Of a DNA stretch of 64,000 nucleotides, positions 26,348 through 35,067 are shown in pieces. The notes under the pieces were generated by a model. That model did no database searches. It was not told the DNA's origin and saw only the letters and a program-made list of their open reading frames with translations. Every line of letters begins with the position of its first letter. Position 1 is the first letter of the stretch. The DNA is from Haloplasma contractile SSD-17B. GTDB lineage: Bacteria > Bacillota_I > Bacilli_A > Haloplasmatales > Haloplasmataceae. The stretch spans positions 1-64,000 of the forward strand of contig NZ_AFNU02000010.1 of NCBI RefSeq assembly GCF_000215935.2. The letters are read 5' to 3'. A program made the position numbers and the translations under genes.

Positions 26348-26713
26348 TTATGGGTGCAGTGCAACCCCTTTAAAGGGTATTGTAGCATCTAATTCTTTAT
26401 ACATTTGTAAAATTAACTTTCTGGCCTTGTACGCTCCAACTAGACGGTAAGTATTCACTTTAATATCGATTGCTGTTTCTATCGGGTTGATTTGCCTAAT
26501 AGAGATGACCATATGGTAACTTCTCTCTTGTACAAAAATTTCCCCATAATTATCATCAACATGTTTAACATTCATTTTGTGTTCATTAATATACTTAATT
26601 ACTGCATCTTTTGAATGTTGATAGTTTGTCTTATAATAGTGTGTCTTTAGTTCGTCTACTTTATGACGTTCTTTTGTTTCTGCTTGATTTGAGAAATAAT
26701 CAAAAAATCCCAT
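26348..26713 (-). CDS. Conserved-looking cytosolic protein, 121 aa
   Basis: Family not recognised with confidence. A good GAGGTGAATAAC site precedes ATG 26713. The product has an amphipathic start MGFFDYFSNQ, a charged helix, an alternating beta region (GEIFVQERSYHMVISIRQINP then TAIDIKVNTYRLVG) and ends FKGVALHP, a pattern seen in a small uncharacterised cytosolic family of Bacillota. It is a single-gene unit in the polA-thrS backbone, where nrdR would be expected, but it has no zinc ribbon or ATP-cone and is not NrdR. Confidence 0.6.
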   Translation of the reverse strand: MGFFDYFSNQAETKERHKVDELKTHYYKTNYQHSKDAVIKYINEHKMNVKHVDDNYGEIFVQERSYHMVISIRQINPIETAIDIKVNTYRLVGAYKARKLILQMYKELDATIPFKGVALHP

Positions 26714-27270
26714 TCGTTATTCACCTCAACGTTTAGTCTGATACTTTCATTTTACTTCATTTCAACTTAATTCTCAAATTATTTAACAAAGTATTTTATT
26801 TTTTTACAAATTTAACCGCCATTCTTATTATTTGCTTAAAAATTTAGTTGATACAAAACAGTTGGTTCTTTAATTTAATCCATTTTGTTCATCACTATAA
26901 TATAAAAATAGTTAACGATTGTTTAGTCTAGAAATAGAAGAGATAATTATGAATTATGAAAAATACGATTACTATTTAATCATACATTACAGTTGCTAAT
27001 CTTACTATACTATCATTTGTTCAATGATATGAATGGTAAAGTTCTTTAGTCTTTTTATGGATTACAGATATTATAACGTTTATAATACTTACAACGCATT
27101 TATTTGAACTATCCAAAATTATAACACGCTCGTAATTATTAACAATTGTAATTTTCATTACGCTAATAACATCGGGATTTATTATAGTCGAACTTTAAAT
27201 TCTTGCATACGCATTAATTTTTACTATTTAGGTTGTTATTAATGCATTTTTATATCCACTGATAAACTAT
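26714..27270. other. 560-bp non-coding AT-rich region
   Basis: No ORF with a ribosome site, no RNA gene and no convincing promoter-terminator pair was seen; only short A/T-rich repeats. Confidence 0.5.
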
Positions 27271-27311
27271 AAAAAAGAGCTATTCCAGTTGTTTACTTGG
27301 AATAAGCTCTT
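27271..27311 (-). terminator. coaE terminator
   Basis: AAGAGCTATTCCA / GGAATAAGCTCTT arms, T-run on the minus strand. Confidence 0.8.
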
Positions 27312-27335
27312 AAGTACTGTTCATTCTTAAGGAAA

Positions 27336-27950
27336 TCACGATTCATCTCCACACAATTTTTTAAGTTTATTATGAATTTGTTTGAACTGACGTTTAGTTT
27401 CTAAAATTGACATAGAGTTATCAATTTTATAATCAGCCATTACAATCTTTTCTTTTATACTCATTTGCGAATTGATCCGTTTTTCTGCATCTTCTTTTTT
27501 TATACTGTCACGGCTCATTAAACGTTCTAATTGAGTAGTCGTATCTGTGAATACTACTAGCGTGTAATCCACTAATTCATCAAAGCCGCTTTCAAATAAT
27601 AATGGTACATCTACGACTATTATGTCTTCATCTAAAAGTGTATTTCGTCGTATTTGTTTCTCAACTACGCGTCGTACTTCAGGGTGTACTATATCATTAA
27701 GTGTTTCTCGTTCTTCTCGGTCTTTAAATACGATTTTCCCTAATTTTTTACGGTTAATGTGCCCGGTGCATAATAATATGTCATCCGAAAAGTGATGGAC
27801 AATTTTTTCATATGCAGGCTTACCTTTGTCTACAACATCTCTTGCGATCTTGTCTGTATCAATTACCGGAATATCTTCTTCATCAAACATTTTTGCAACA
27901 GTACTTTTACCTGTAGCAATTCCCCCTGTAAGTCCGATTACAATAGACAT
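27336..27950 (-). CDS. coaE: Dephospho-CoA kinase
   Basis: 204 aa, P-loop kinase of normal length. GLTGGIATGKST (residues 6-17) is the Walker A motif; DTDKIARDVV the CoA-binding segment; VVDVPLLFESG the LID-adjacent motif. It phosphorylates the 3'-OH of dephospho-CoA, the last step of coenzyme A synthesis. Position next to mutM matches the Bacillus polA-mutM-coaE order; 103 nt separate it from mutM. Confidence 0.96.
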   Translation of the reverse strand: MSIVIGLTGGIATGKSTVAKMFDEEDIPVIDTDKIARDVVDKGKPAYEKIVHHFSDDILLCTGHINRKKLGKIVFKDREERETLNDIVHPEVRRVVEKQIRRNTLLDEDIIVVDVPLLFESGFDELVDYTLVVFTDTTTQLERLMSRDSIKKEDAEKRINSQMSIKEKIVMADYKIDNSMSILETKRQFKQIHNKLKKLCGDES

Positions 27951-28053
27951 GTTAACGCCTCCTAATATTTCAAAAATGAAACTCTTTTATTTGTACTACA
28001 AAGCAGGTCATTTGTCAACACTAAATCAACGTGATTGACCATATTCATGAATT

Positions 28054-28923
28054 CTATTCATGTTCTGTTCGTTTAGTACTAGTTTTTCTGTTTCTTTTTT
28101 TCTTTATTTTTTGACAATTCGGGCATATATATGTCCCTCTTCCGCCAACTTTCATCTTTATTATAGTCTCTTTACAGGTAATACATGGCTCATCTTTTCG
28201 CATATGTACCGTTAACTCATTTTGAAACCTTCCATGCACCCCTTCTTCACTAGTATATGAACGAATTGTTGTTCCACCAAGTTTAATCGCCTTTATTATG
28301 ACCTGTTTGGACGCTTGTATGATCTGTTTAATATCCCTGTCACTTAATGAATCAGCTGATTGTTCTGGATGTAATTTAGATAAGAAAATGACTTCATCAA
28401 CATATATATTGCCAAGTCCAGCGATTATAGTTTGGTCTAATAGAGCAGTTTTAATCGGTCTTTTACTCTTCTTTAGTTTTGGTTTTAAGTAAGAGAATGT
28501 TAATAATTCATCATGTGGTTCATAGCCCAGTTTCTCTAATGGTTCTCCTATGTGTACTTCTTCTAATGACTTTAGATGCATGGTACCAAATTTCCTGACA
28601 TCATGGTAGCGTAGCTGAGTACCGTCATCTAAATGAAAGATAACGTGTTCATGCTTTGATGTTTCATGCAACGAATTACGTATGTAGTATTTACCTTCCA
28701 TTCTCAAATGAGAGATTAAGTAATGATCATCTAGCTTGATTAGTATGTACTTTCCTCTTCGTTCTATTTCATTAATTGTCTGATTTATAATTGTTTGTTT
28801 AAAGTGTGATAGATCCGTTTTTATGATCGGTTCATATAAAATATCAACTGCTTTAATTGATTTATCTAAAATTTTTGTACGTAAGGTCTGTCTTACAGTT
28901 TCAACTTCTGGTAATTCCGGCAA
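28054..28923 (-). CDS. mutM: Formamidopyrimidine-DNA glycosylase (Fpg/MutM)
   Basis: 289 aa. The start must be TTG 28923: Fpg uses the amino group of the N-terminal proline after Met removal, and only this codon gives M-PELPEVETV; the ATG two bases... upstream (28926) would add a Leu before Pro. AGGTG lies 6 nt before the TTG. The catalytic Glu of PELPE, the helix-two-turn-helix (LDQTIIAGLGNIYVDE) and the zinc finger C-x2-C-x16-C-x2-C (CITC..CPNC) near the end are all present. It excises oxidised purines such as 8-oxoG. The C-terminus is a basic tail (KKKRNRKTSTKR). Next to coaE, as in Bacillus. Confidence 0.95.
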   Translation of the reverse strand: MPELPEVETVRQTLRTKILDKSIKAVDILYEPIIKTDLSHFKQTIINQTINEIERRGKYILIKLDDHYLISHLRMEGKYYIRNSLHETSKHEHVIFHLDDGTQLRYHDVRKFGTMHLKSLEEVHIGEPLEKLGYEPHDELLTFSYLKPKLKKSKRPIKTALLDQTIIAGLGNIYVDEVIFLSKLHPEQSADSLSDRDIKQIIQASKQVIIKAIKLGGTTIRSYTSEEGVHGRFQNELTVHMRKDEPCITCKETIIKMKVGGRGTYICPNCQKIKKKRNRKTSTKRTEHE

Positions 28924-29140
28924 CATAATCACCTACTTTCAGTATATTAGCAAATCACTTTATTGTTCATACTTCATTTAATACATACGTATTATAAAGG
29001 ATAAGTTGGATAATTACAAATATTATAATTATTTACTAATAAATACCTTAAAAAGGTTCTTGACTAGTAGATAGGTTGTTCCTTTGTATCATTATATCAC
29101 TTGTTAATTATATAACTATAATTTTTATGTTTTTTGCATT

Positions 29141-29170
29141 AAAAAAGAGCACAGAAGCGTGCTCTTTTTT
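29141..29170. terminator. Terminator of the zinc-ribbon repeat gene
   Basis: AAAAAAGAGCAC / GTGCTCTTTTTT hairpin with T-runs on both strands. Confidence 0.8.
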
Positions 29171-29179
29171 AATATCCAT

Positions 29180-31750
29180 TTATTTTTTTCGTTGTCCAGT
29201 CTTGATGCTTTCAAAGAAGTCTTGTGTAGCAATTATAATTTTATTTCTTAATTTATTGCAATGATCGCAAAGCGTTATAGCCTCCCCATTCTTTACTTTA
29301 ACAAAATCTGATTTGCACTTTCGACATTTTATTAGATTATACTCTGCGTCAAAGTGTTTTTTACATAGTCTACTATCTTTTAAAAACGAAGAATATCGAT
29401 GCTTTTTGTGTACATATATATGTTTTCTGCACCTGTTACAAGGGATCTTCACTAGTAAATCTATACAGATTTCACATAGTTTACTTCCTTTAAGAATACC
29501 AGTCGCCCTGTATTCTTTTCCACAGTGGATACAGTTTCTTAAGCCAAGACATGTATTACATTTTAACATCCCATCTGTATCCTCCGATATAAATTCTTTA
29601 TCATATCGTTCTTTACACCTTTTACAGGGTACTTTCTTTGCACAAGCTTTGCACATAACCATTCCATCATCTCCATCTACTAAATTGTCAAGATTGAATA
29701 CGTTTTTACATAAGTCACATTCGATTTTTTCCATACAGTCACTACATCTTTTTAAATCGTTATTAGCTGTTAATTCTTCAGTAGAAAACAGTCGATTGCA
29801 TTGATCACAAGGCACTTTATTTTTACAATCTTCACATTGTTTGAGGTTATCGATAAAAGTAAGATTATTAATCTCAAATTCTCTATTACATACATCACAC
29901 GCTAGAAAGATTTTATTCAGACATTCTTTACATTTTACTTTTCCATCGTGATCATTAAGATGATCCAAGTCATACAGCTTTTTACAAGCATCACATGGTA
30001 CTTTATCTAGACACCCCTCACATTTATACATGCCGTCATCAATGGTTAACTCAAATGTATGAAATCGGTCATTACATACGTTACATGGTTCTTTTAAGCA
30101 TAATGAACATTTCTGTTTAAAATCATTAAAGTCAAATTTTAAATCATCCTTATCAAAGAGTCCACCACAGTCACCGCATTTTAGTTTTCTATGACATTTG
30201 GTGCATTTAATTTTTCCATCATCAGCATAGGTTAGCGCCTCAATATCGAAGTATTCACCACAAACATGGCATGGGTCCTTCTTTAAACAGCTCTGACATC
30301 TATTTGAACCACCATTAAGAAATGATCCATTACGAATAAATGGTTCATCACATACTTCACATATTTTTTTATTATAACAGGATTCACATTTCTCTTTACC
30401 CTCTGAGTCCGTTTTTAATGTTTGTTTATTATGGTAGTTATTACAGTCTTCACATTTCTCTTTATCAATACATTCATGACATTTATTAACACCATTATCC
30501 CTTTTTATATCTCTTAGACTAAATGGCTGATCACACACGATACAATATGTATTATCAATGCAATTCGGACATTTAATTTTTCTGTTATCATCATACTTAA
30601 GTAATTTATAATCGATCCATTCGCAACAATCATCGCATGGTTCTTTTATCTCACAACATGCCTTGCAAGCTGTAACGCTTTGTCCTCTCTTTTCTTTATG
30701 TTCCAAGTTATGTGCAATAACCCATTCTTCACACAATGGACACTGAACCTTATCTATACATTTAGAACACCTTCTCATTTCACCAAGAATCGTTATATCA
30801 TCTTTCTTAACCCATTTTTCACATAGTTCACACTTAGTGCTTGGATAACAAGTTTTACACTGCTTTATTCCGCCTTCTATAGTGATTTCCTTCTCGTCCA
30901 CTTTATTTCCACACACATCACACTGTACAGGATGAATGGGATCTAGAACCCGATTAAATAACTGATAAACTTGTAAAAATTGTTCTTTATATATCATTAA
31001 CTTTTTGGGATGATCCTGATCTGGTAGGTTAAACAATGGTGTGTCTTGTTCTCTATCATACATATAATGATCAATGTTAATCAGTTCAATTTGATATTCT
31101 TCACTGATCAGTATATCGTTAAGATCAATATGATTAAACATCAAATGGTATTTCTGTAATTCATTGATGATCGTTAACATTTTAAAACAGATTGAATATA
31201 GTTGTTCCTTATTGTATTTGTTTTCATCATTCAGTTTAATAACCGAGTCTAATGTTCTTTTGCCGTTGATATATAATTCATCCATTCGATAACCAACTAT
31301 TTCAGGTTTGTCACTTTTATTAAACAAAAATTCTATTGGCCACTTCACACCAACTAACTCCGCTTGCTCGTTCATTATATTCTTTAATTTTTTATAAAGT
31401 TCAATGTTTAAACAATTCTCGTTAAAAATCTTACAACTCGAATTTTTGTTCATTCTATAAATGATTCCATCTGTCGATTTAACAATCTCTTTTTCAATCC
31501 TATATTTATTCCCATCTATGTCAACTATTTCATCGTTTAGCTCTGGGATGTTAGTCACTTTTAAAATATTGCATTCTTTTCCTTCGATGTTAATAAGATG
31601 ATCAGTTTTATTAACGCCTATCGGTTCACCTTGTATTAAATGTTCATCATCTATATTAGGGACTTCACTCTCATTATTTACAATTAACTTTAAATTAATT
31701 TTCTCCAACCTCTCATTGATTAGGTCAAGAACTTGATTTGCTTCACCCAT
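29180..31750 (-). CDS. Giant zinc-ribbon repeat protein with kinase-like N-terminal domain
   Basis: 856 aa. From Cys277 to about residue 831 the protein is a tandem array of 18 units C-x2-C-x17-C-x2-C-x5 (period 30 residues); each would bind one Zn2+. One knuckle is changed to CKKH (unit 17). The N-terminal 270 residues show a strand-rich start, SCKIF (possible beta-3 Lys), VKWPIEFLFNKSDK.EIVGYRMDEL and FNHIDLNDILI...LINIDHY, which recalls YegI-type protein-kinase-like domains but with a degraded catalytic HRD loop. There is no signal peptide, so it is cytosolic. AAGGGGGAGA precedes ATG. It is a single gene with its own terminator. Function unknown; a scaffold that binds proteins or nucleic acid, coupled to a pseudokinase, is my inference. 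Confidence 0.8.
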   Translation of the reverse strand: MGEANQVLDLINERLEKINLKLIVNNESEVPNIDDEHLIQGEPIGVNKTDHLINIEGKECNILKVTNIPELNDEIVDIDGNKYRIEKEIVKSTDGIIYRMNKNSSCKIFNENCLNIELYKKLKNIMNEQAELVGVKWPIEFLFNKSDKPEIVGYRMDELYINGKRTLDSVIKLNDENKYNKEQLYSICFKMLTIINELQKYHLMFNHIDLNDILISEEYQIELINIDHYMYDREQDTPLFNLPDQDHPKKLMIYKEQFLQVYQLFNRVLDPIHPVQCDVCGNKVDEKEITIEGGIKQCKTCYPSTKCELCEKWVKKDDITILGEMRRCSKCIDKVQCPLCEEWVIAHNLEHKEKRGQSVTACKACCEIKEPCDDCCEWIDYKLLKYDDNRKIKCPNCIDNTYCIVCDQPFSLRDIKRDNGVNKCHECIDKEKCEDCNNYHNKQTLKTDSEGKEKCESCYNKKICEVCDEPFIRNGSFLNGGSNRCQSCLKKDPCHVCGEYFDIEALTYADDGKIKCTKCHRKLKCGDCGGLFDKDDLKFDFNDFKQKCSLCLKEPCNVCNDRFHTFELTIDDGMYKCEGCLDKVPCDACKKLYDLDHLNDHDGKVKCKECLNKIFLACDVCNREFEINNLTFIDNLKQCEDCKNKVPCDQCNRLFSTEELTANNDLKRCSDCMEKIECDLCKNVFNLDNLVDGDDGMVMCKACAKKVPCKRCKERYDKEFISEDTDGMLKCNTCLGLRNCIHCGKEYRATGILKGSKLCEICIDLLVKIPCNRCRKHIYVHKKHRYSSFLKDSRLCKKHFDAEYNLIKCRKCKSDFVKVKNGEAITLCDHCNKLRNKIIIATQDFFESIKTGQRKK
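29258..30922 (-). repeat. 18 in-frame 90-nt zinc-ribbon repeats
   Basis: Protein-level repeat of 30 residues; the DNA copies are well diverged, so the expansion is old and held by selection. Between knuckles a conserved hydrophobic/acidic pattern, typically L..DDG..KC, recurs. Confidence 0.85.
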
Positions 31751-31929
31751 CTATTCTCCCCCTTGGATTCACAAAATTAGACATGTATCAGTTCATTATA
31801 TTGTATTTACTGTTTATATATGTTTCATTCGCTAATTTACGACTACATTCTAGGTAAAAAAACATCATAAATATACAATACAAGCAAGTTTTCTCTACAC
31901 ATCAACATTAACGTTTAATCAGAGACAAA

Positions 31930-31962
31930 AGAAAAGCTGCTAGATATTAAATCTAGCAGCTT
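31930..31962 (-). terminator. Terminator of the 32039 gene
   Basis: AAGCTGCTAGAT / ATCTAGCAGCTT with TTTTCTTTT on the minus strand. Next to it, at 31967-31982, is the perfect palindrome GTTAGAGTACTCTAAC. Confidence 0.6.
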
Positions 31963-32038
31963 CGCAGTTAGAGTACTCTAACCACTGTATATGGTTCCCC
32001 CTCGAACTACATACTTCCTATCCCTTACTTCTATAGAA

Positions 32039-32401
32039 CTAGAAGCGATACAATCTCTCGTAATCGCTTTGTTCACGACACTTTACTCTAGTAACTCTCT
32101 TCTCGCAAGTATTGTATTGACCAAGTAGTAAAATACGATGACCTAAACTATAATCTTCTTCTTCACACATGTATGCATGATCGTTTTCATGATCCAGTGC
32201 AATCATGTATTTCAAATTAGAATCATTCTTCGTAGGAATCTCATAATATTTATACGTTTGTTCAGGCTTTAAAAAATTAAACGTATTCATAAAAGTGAGT
32301 TTATTAGAATTTAATTCAGTTTCTTTAATCTGATTCAATTCTAATTCATCGTGATTTATTGTACTTTCGTTTAGAATAGTAGTTATAACGTCTATATGCA
32401 A
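32039..32401 (-). CDS. Uncharacterised 120-aa protein
   Basis: Start ambiguous: TTG 32401 is preferred since AGGTG lies 6 nt before it; GTG 32410 would be inside that site. The product is polar, with an Asn/Glu-rich N-terminal half and a C-terminal half carrying CEEEDYSLGHRILLLGQYNTCEKRVTRVKCREQ, so three Cys and basic residues near the end. No signal peptide or membrane segment. Not recognised. Confidence 0.5.
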   Translation of the reverse strand: MHIDVITTILNESTINHDELELNQIKETELNSNKLTFMNTFNFLKPEQTYKYYEIPTKNDSNLKYMIALDHENDHAYMCEEEDYSLGHRILLLGQYNTCEKRVTRVKCREQSDYERLYRF

Positions 32402-32651
32402 CAGAATCACCTCATTACATTATATTCACTATTGTTTAAAAGTATACCACACGAAGAAAGCGTTTACAATATATTGGTAATTATTTCTATACTTATTTTA
32501 TAAATTATATTTTGATCGTTCCTATTTACAAGTTTATTTGACTTAGCGTAATATTAATCAATTACTGTGTTATACATTGTTTATTTATTTAATCTATTAT
32601 ATAATAAGAAATAGTTATATAAAATTTTTCTATTATTTAGGAGGTTTTTAA

Positions 32652-33131
32652 ATGAATTCAATTAAAGGTAAAGGTCTAGCATTAGGGGGAAGTATTACAT
32701 CTGTTGTGTTTACTGTATTCGGTCTATTGACAGGTTTGATACTAAAAAGTGTATTAATGGAACCTGAAATATTCAAAGAAGCATTTGCTGAAGGGATGGC
32801 TGATGATCCTAATATCTCAGGTGGGGAAGCCTATCAGATCGCATCTGACATGCTACCTATATTTAAAACAATGTCTGATTTATTTATAAATGTAGGGATC
32901 ATTTTCTTAGTTCTAGGTATTGTAGGGATTGTCCTATCACGAATAGTTAAGTTTAATAATAAAAAGGGAATCGGAATATTTTTCATCATTGTTTCTGTTT
33001 TCCATATCATTTTTGGAAGATTCCTAGTATTTATTTTATTATTGATTGCAGGAATTCAAATTCTCTCTTCAAAAGAAGAAGAGGTTGTTGCAAGGGAATC
33101 TGAAGTGTTTGATGAAACAGAGGTTTATTAA
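32652..33131 (+). CDS. DUF4064-like four-helix membrane protein 1
   Basis: 159 aa. Helices at about 9-31, 75-97, 108-123 and 125-140. The KGKGLALGGSITSVVF start, the extracytoplasmic loop with DDPNISGGEAYQIAS and the fourth helix FGRFLVFILLLIAGIQIL fit DUF4064, seen in many Bacillota without known function. The C-terminus is acidic. AGGAGG site and own terminator (33147). It is a paralogue of the gene at 33559. Confidence 0.75.
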   Translation: MNSIKGKGLALGGSITSVVFTVFGLLTGLILKSVLMEPEIFKEAFAEGMADDPNISGGEAYQIASDMLPIFKTMSDLFINVGIIFLVLGIVGIVLSRIVKFNNKKGIGIFFIIVSVFHIIFGRFLVFILLLIAGIQILSSKEEEVVARESEVFDETEVY

Positions 33132-33146
33132 TTAGTGACAACGCAT

Positions 33147-33177
33147 GAGGGTAACGATTTGTTACTCTCTTTTTTTA
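33147..33177 (+). terminator. Terminator
   Basis: GAGGGTAAC / GTTACTCTC stem and seven T. Confidence 0.75.
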
Positions 33178-33184
33178 TTACAAA

Positions 33185-33227
33185 AAGAAGATGGATTACC
33201 ACTCAAAATAGGTGTAATCCATCTTTA
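33185..33227 (-). terminator. Terminator of the YjcZ-like gene
   Basis: Arms AAGATGGATTAC / GTAATCCATCTT; T-run on the minus strand. Confidence 0.75.
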
Positions 33228-33250
33228 TTTAACTTTAAACTATGCGTTTA

Positions 33251-33361
33251 TTAGTATCCGTATCCGTCGTATCCTCCATAGCACGAACAACCGACAATAA
33301 CTAATAAAATAAATAATACTAGGATAAATGCATATGTACCTGTGTGATATCCGTCACCCAT
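33251..33361 (-). CDS. YjcZ-type tiny sporulation-associated membrane protein (36 aa)
   Basis: MGDGYHTGTYAFILVLFILL, then LVIVGCSCYGGYDGYGY: a short Gly/Tyr head, one membrane helix ending in Cys-Ser-Cys, and a Gly/Tyr-rich tail, exactly the layout of the YjcZ family (tiny transmembrane proteins of spore formers). GGAGGAATTAATT precedes ATG. Upstream, AC (33418-33419), 17 bp, CATATGATA (33392-33400) matches the sigma-K promoter consensus AC-N16/17-CATANNNTA. Together these suggest mother-cell expression during sporulation. Too short for simple ORF calling, yet very well supported. Confidence 0.85.
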   Translation of the reverse strand: MGDGYHTGTYAFILVLFILLVIVGCSCYGGYDGYGY

Positions 33362-33391
33362 AATTAATTCCTCCCTGTAGTGTTTTCAATT

Positions 33392-33419
33392 TATCATATG
33401 TATGAATGCAGGTTTTAGT
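33392..33419 (-). promoter_or_regulatory. Possible sigma-K-type promoter
   Basis: AC - 17 bp - CATATGATA in front of the YjcZ-like gene fits the sigma-K consensus. Short consensus in AT-rich DNA, so chance is possible. Confidence 0.4.
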
Positions 33420-33558
33420 TAATAGATTATTTCAATTTATGATATTCGTTTAGATTCAGAGTCTATTATAAGAAACATCGAACGGATTTCTGTTTGAGTA
33501 CAATGCGTTTATACTGTATAATAGAATTAATTAATAAATATACTGGGAGGTAACTTTC

Positions 33559-34248
33559 ATGAATAGGATTCAAGGTAAAGGACTTGCAATAGCAGGTTCA
33601 ATCGTCTCATCTTTATTTTCTCTTCTATTTGTCGTTCTTGGTTTTGTATTAAAAGCAATGGTCAATCAGTCAAGTTTTCATTTAACTACTGTAGACGGAA
33701 TGATGGAAACCAATCCTAATATCACACGAGAAGAAGCGTTACAACTTGTAAATGAATCTAACATGGGATTTGATTTTCTAGCCAACATAATCATATTTGG
33801 TGCACTCTTTTTCTTACTATTAGGTGTCATTGCACTTGTATTATCAATAAAAGTAACCTATAAAAATAAAGTGTTGGTAGGAATTATTTTAATTGTATTC
33901 GCATTTGTTCACATTATCTTTAGTCGGTTTTTAGCTTCTATTTTACTCTTAATAGCTGGTATCTTGATTTTATCTGCAAATGAATCAAAAAACACAAGAC
34001 AACTTAGACTACCAGAAGACTTAAGTAAAGACTCTAATGATGGGAAAAGTACTGATTACCATGAAAATGAATCTAATGAACATAATCAAAGTACTAATCT
34101 TGATGAGAAAATTACTGATGAGATTGTACTGACTGACGAACCCGAAATAAGTTCAGATGAGATTGAACAAAGTACTAATCGACATGATAGCAGCTCTGAT
34201 GAACATAATCTTGATTCTGAACACAACAACTCTAATTATAACAGTTAA
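33559..34248 (+). CDS. DUF4064-like four-helix membrane protein 2 with long acidic tail
   Basis: 229 aa. Residues 1-140 align with the paralogue at 32652: NRIQGKGLAIAGSIVSSLF, TNPNITREEALQLVNES and FSRFLASILLLIAGILIL. A C-terminal extension of about 80 residues is hydrophilic, with repeated DE(I/H)..STN/SSDE motifs and no hydrophobic segment, probably disordered and cytosolic. GGGAGG site and terminator at 34260. Role unknown. Confidence 0.75.
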   Translation: MNRIQGKGLAIAGSIVSSLFSLLFVVLGFVLKAMVNQSSFHLTTVDGMMETNPNITREEALQLVNESNMGFDFLANIIIFGALFFLLLGVIALVLSIKVTYKNKVLVGIILIVFAFVHIIFSRFLASILLLIAGILILSANESKNTRQLRLPEDLSKDSNDGKSTDYHENESNEHNQSTNLDEKITDEIVLTDEPEISSDEIEQSTNRHDSSSDEHNLDSEHNNSNYNS

Positions 34249-34259
34249 TATAATTTCCT

Positions 34260-34292
34260 AAAGAGCTAACGAAATCGCGTTAGCTCTTTTTC
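34260..34292 (+). terminator. Terminator
   Basis: AAGAGCTAAC / GTTAGCTCTT and T-run. Confidence 0.8.
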
Positions 34293-34344
34293 TATATTAA
34301 AAATAATATTGACAGACTTGATTGTTCCTGAAACATCACACTAC

Positions 34345-34845
34345 CTAAATGACTTTTAACTCATATAATCCAATGCGTTTATTGTTCCTTGGTGAAACTA
34401 CTTCTTTTACTAATCGAAATCGATTCTTTTTATAGAATGCATCTAGAAACTCTACATCAGCAAATATTTCAAGTCTTATATACCGCATATTTCGTTTTTT
34501 AACCTCACTCTTAATCCAATTTATGATATAGGTTGAAATACCTGTTCCGGCATATTTTCTTCTTACACCAAGTTTTTTTAAGAATAATGATTCTCCTTTT
34601 GGTTGATCAGTCCACCAACGTTTATTTTCCTTAAGAAGGATGAACACACCTGCTGGTTCATTGCCTGAATAACAGATATACCATTCACCATCTTTAAATC
34701 GATTTAAAAAATGGGCTTCATTGACTTTATTAAGTGTCCACATTTCTTTACCTTGATCTTTTAACCAGATTGCTATCTCTCGTATTATGGATAGAAATTC
34801 ATTAATTCGATCCAATTCTATTCGTTCAATACGTATGTTGTTCAT
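34345..34845 (-). CDS. GNAT acetyltransferase
   Basis: 166 aa from ATG 34845 (GGAGGACGGAGTCGCT upstream; in-frame GTG 34863 lies on the site). GVFILLKENKRWW (beta 4), LFLKKLGVRRKYAGTGISTYIINWI (acetyl-CoA loop R-x2-x-G-x-G/A) and RLEIFADVEFLDAFYKKNRFRLV match the GNAT fold; the WLKDQGKEMW start is typical of a Bacillota subfamily. Substrate unknown. Confidence 0.85.
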   Translation of the reverse strand: MNNIRIERIELDRINEFLSIIREIAIWLKDQGKEMWTLNKVNEAHFLNRFKDGEWYICYSGNEPAGVFILLKENKRWWTDQPKGESLFLKKLGVRRKYAGTGISTYIINWIKSEVKKRNMRYIRLEIFADVEFLDAFYKKNRFRLVKEVVSPRNNKRIGLYELKVI

Positions 34846-34884
34846 AGCGACTCCGTCCTCCACTCTATCTCTTACAATGTTCCT

Positions 34885-34959
34885 TTATGTCCAATAACTA
34901 AATCCCATTAAAAGTGTAAAGAAAATTAATAGGATCAGATTCAATACTTCCTTATTCAT
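34885..34959 (-). CDS. Possible 24-aa membrane peptide
   Basis: ORF begins MNKEVLNLILLIFFTLLMGF and is almost all one hydrophobic helix. The ribosome site (AAAAGA) is poor. Lies 39 nt upstream of the GNAT gene. Listed at low confidence. Confidence 0.25.
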   Translation of the reverse strand: MNKEVLNLILLIFFTLLMGFSYWT

Positions 34960-35067
34960 TCTTTTATTTTTTATATAAATATTCTATTACCATTATACCA
35001 TTATCTTCCTAAAGATAGAACGTACTACAAAAAAATGACCACTTAGTAAGCAGTCATTTCTAGAATT

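Noticed and set aside
29258-30922. Reading the Cys repeats as LIM domains or rubredoxins
   Set aside because: LIM needs His/Asp ligands and a second finger with 2-residue spacing; rubredoxin needs longer spacing. Here nearly all ligands are Cys with x17 and x5 spacing.
31967-31982. Perfect 16-bp palindrome as an operator or attachment site
   Set aside because: It lies in a 3' untranslated region next to a terminator, with no promoter or mobile element nearby; kept only as a note.
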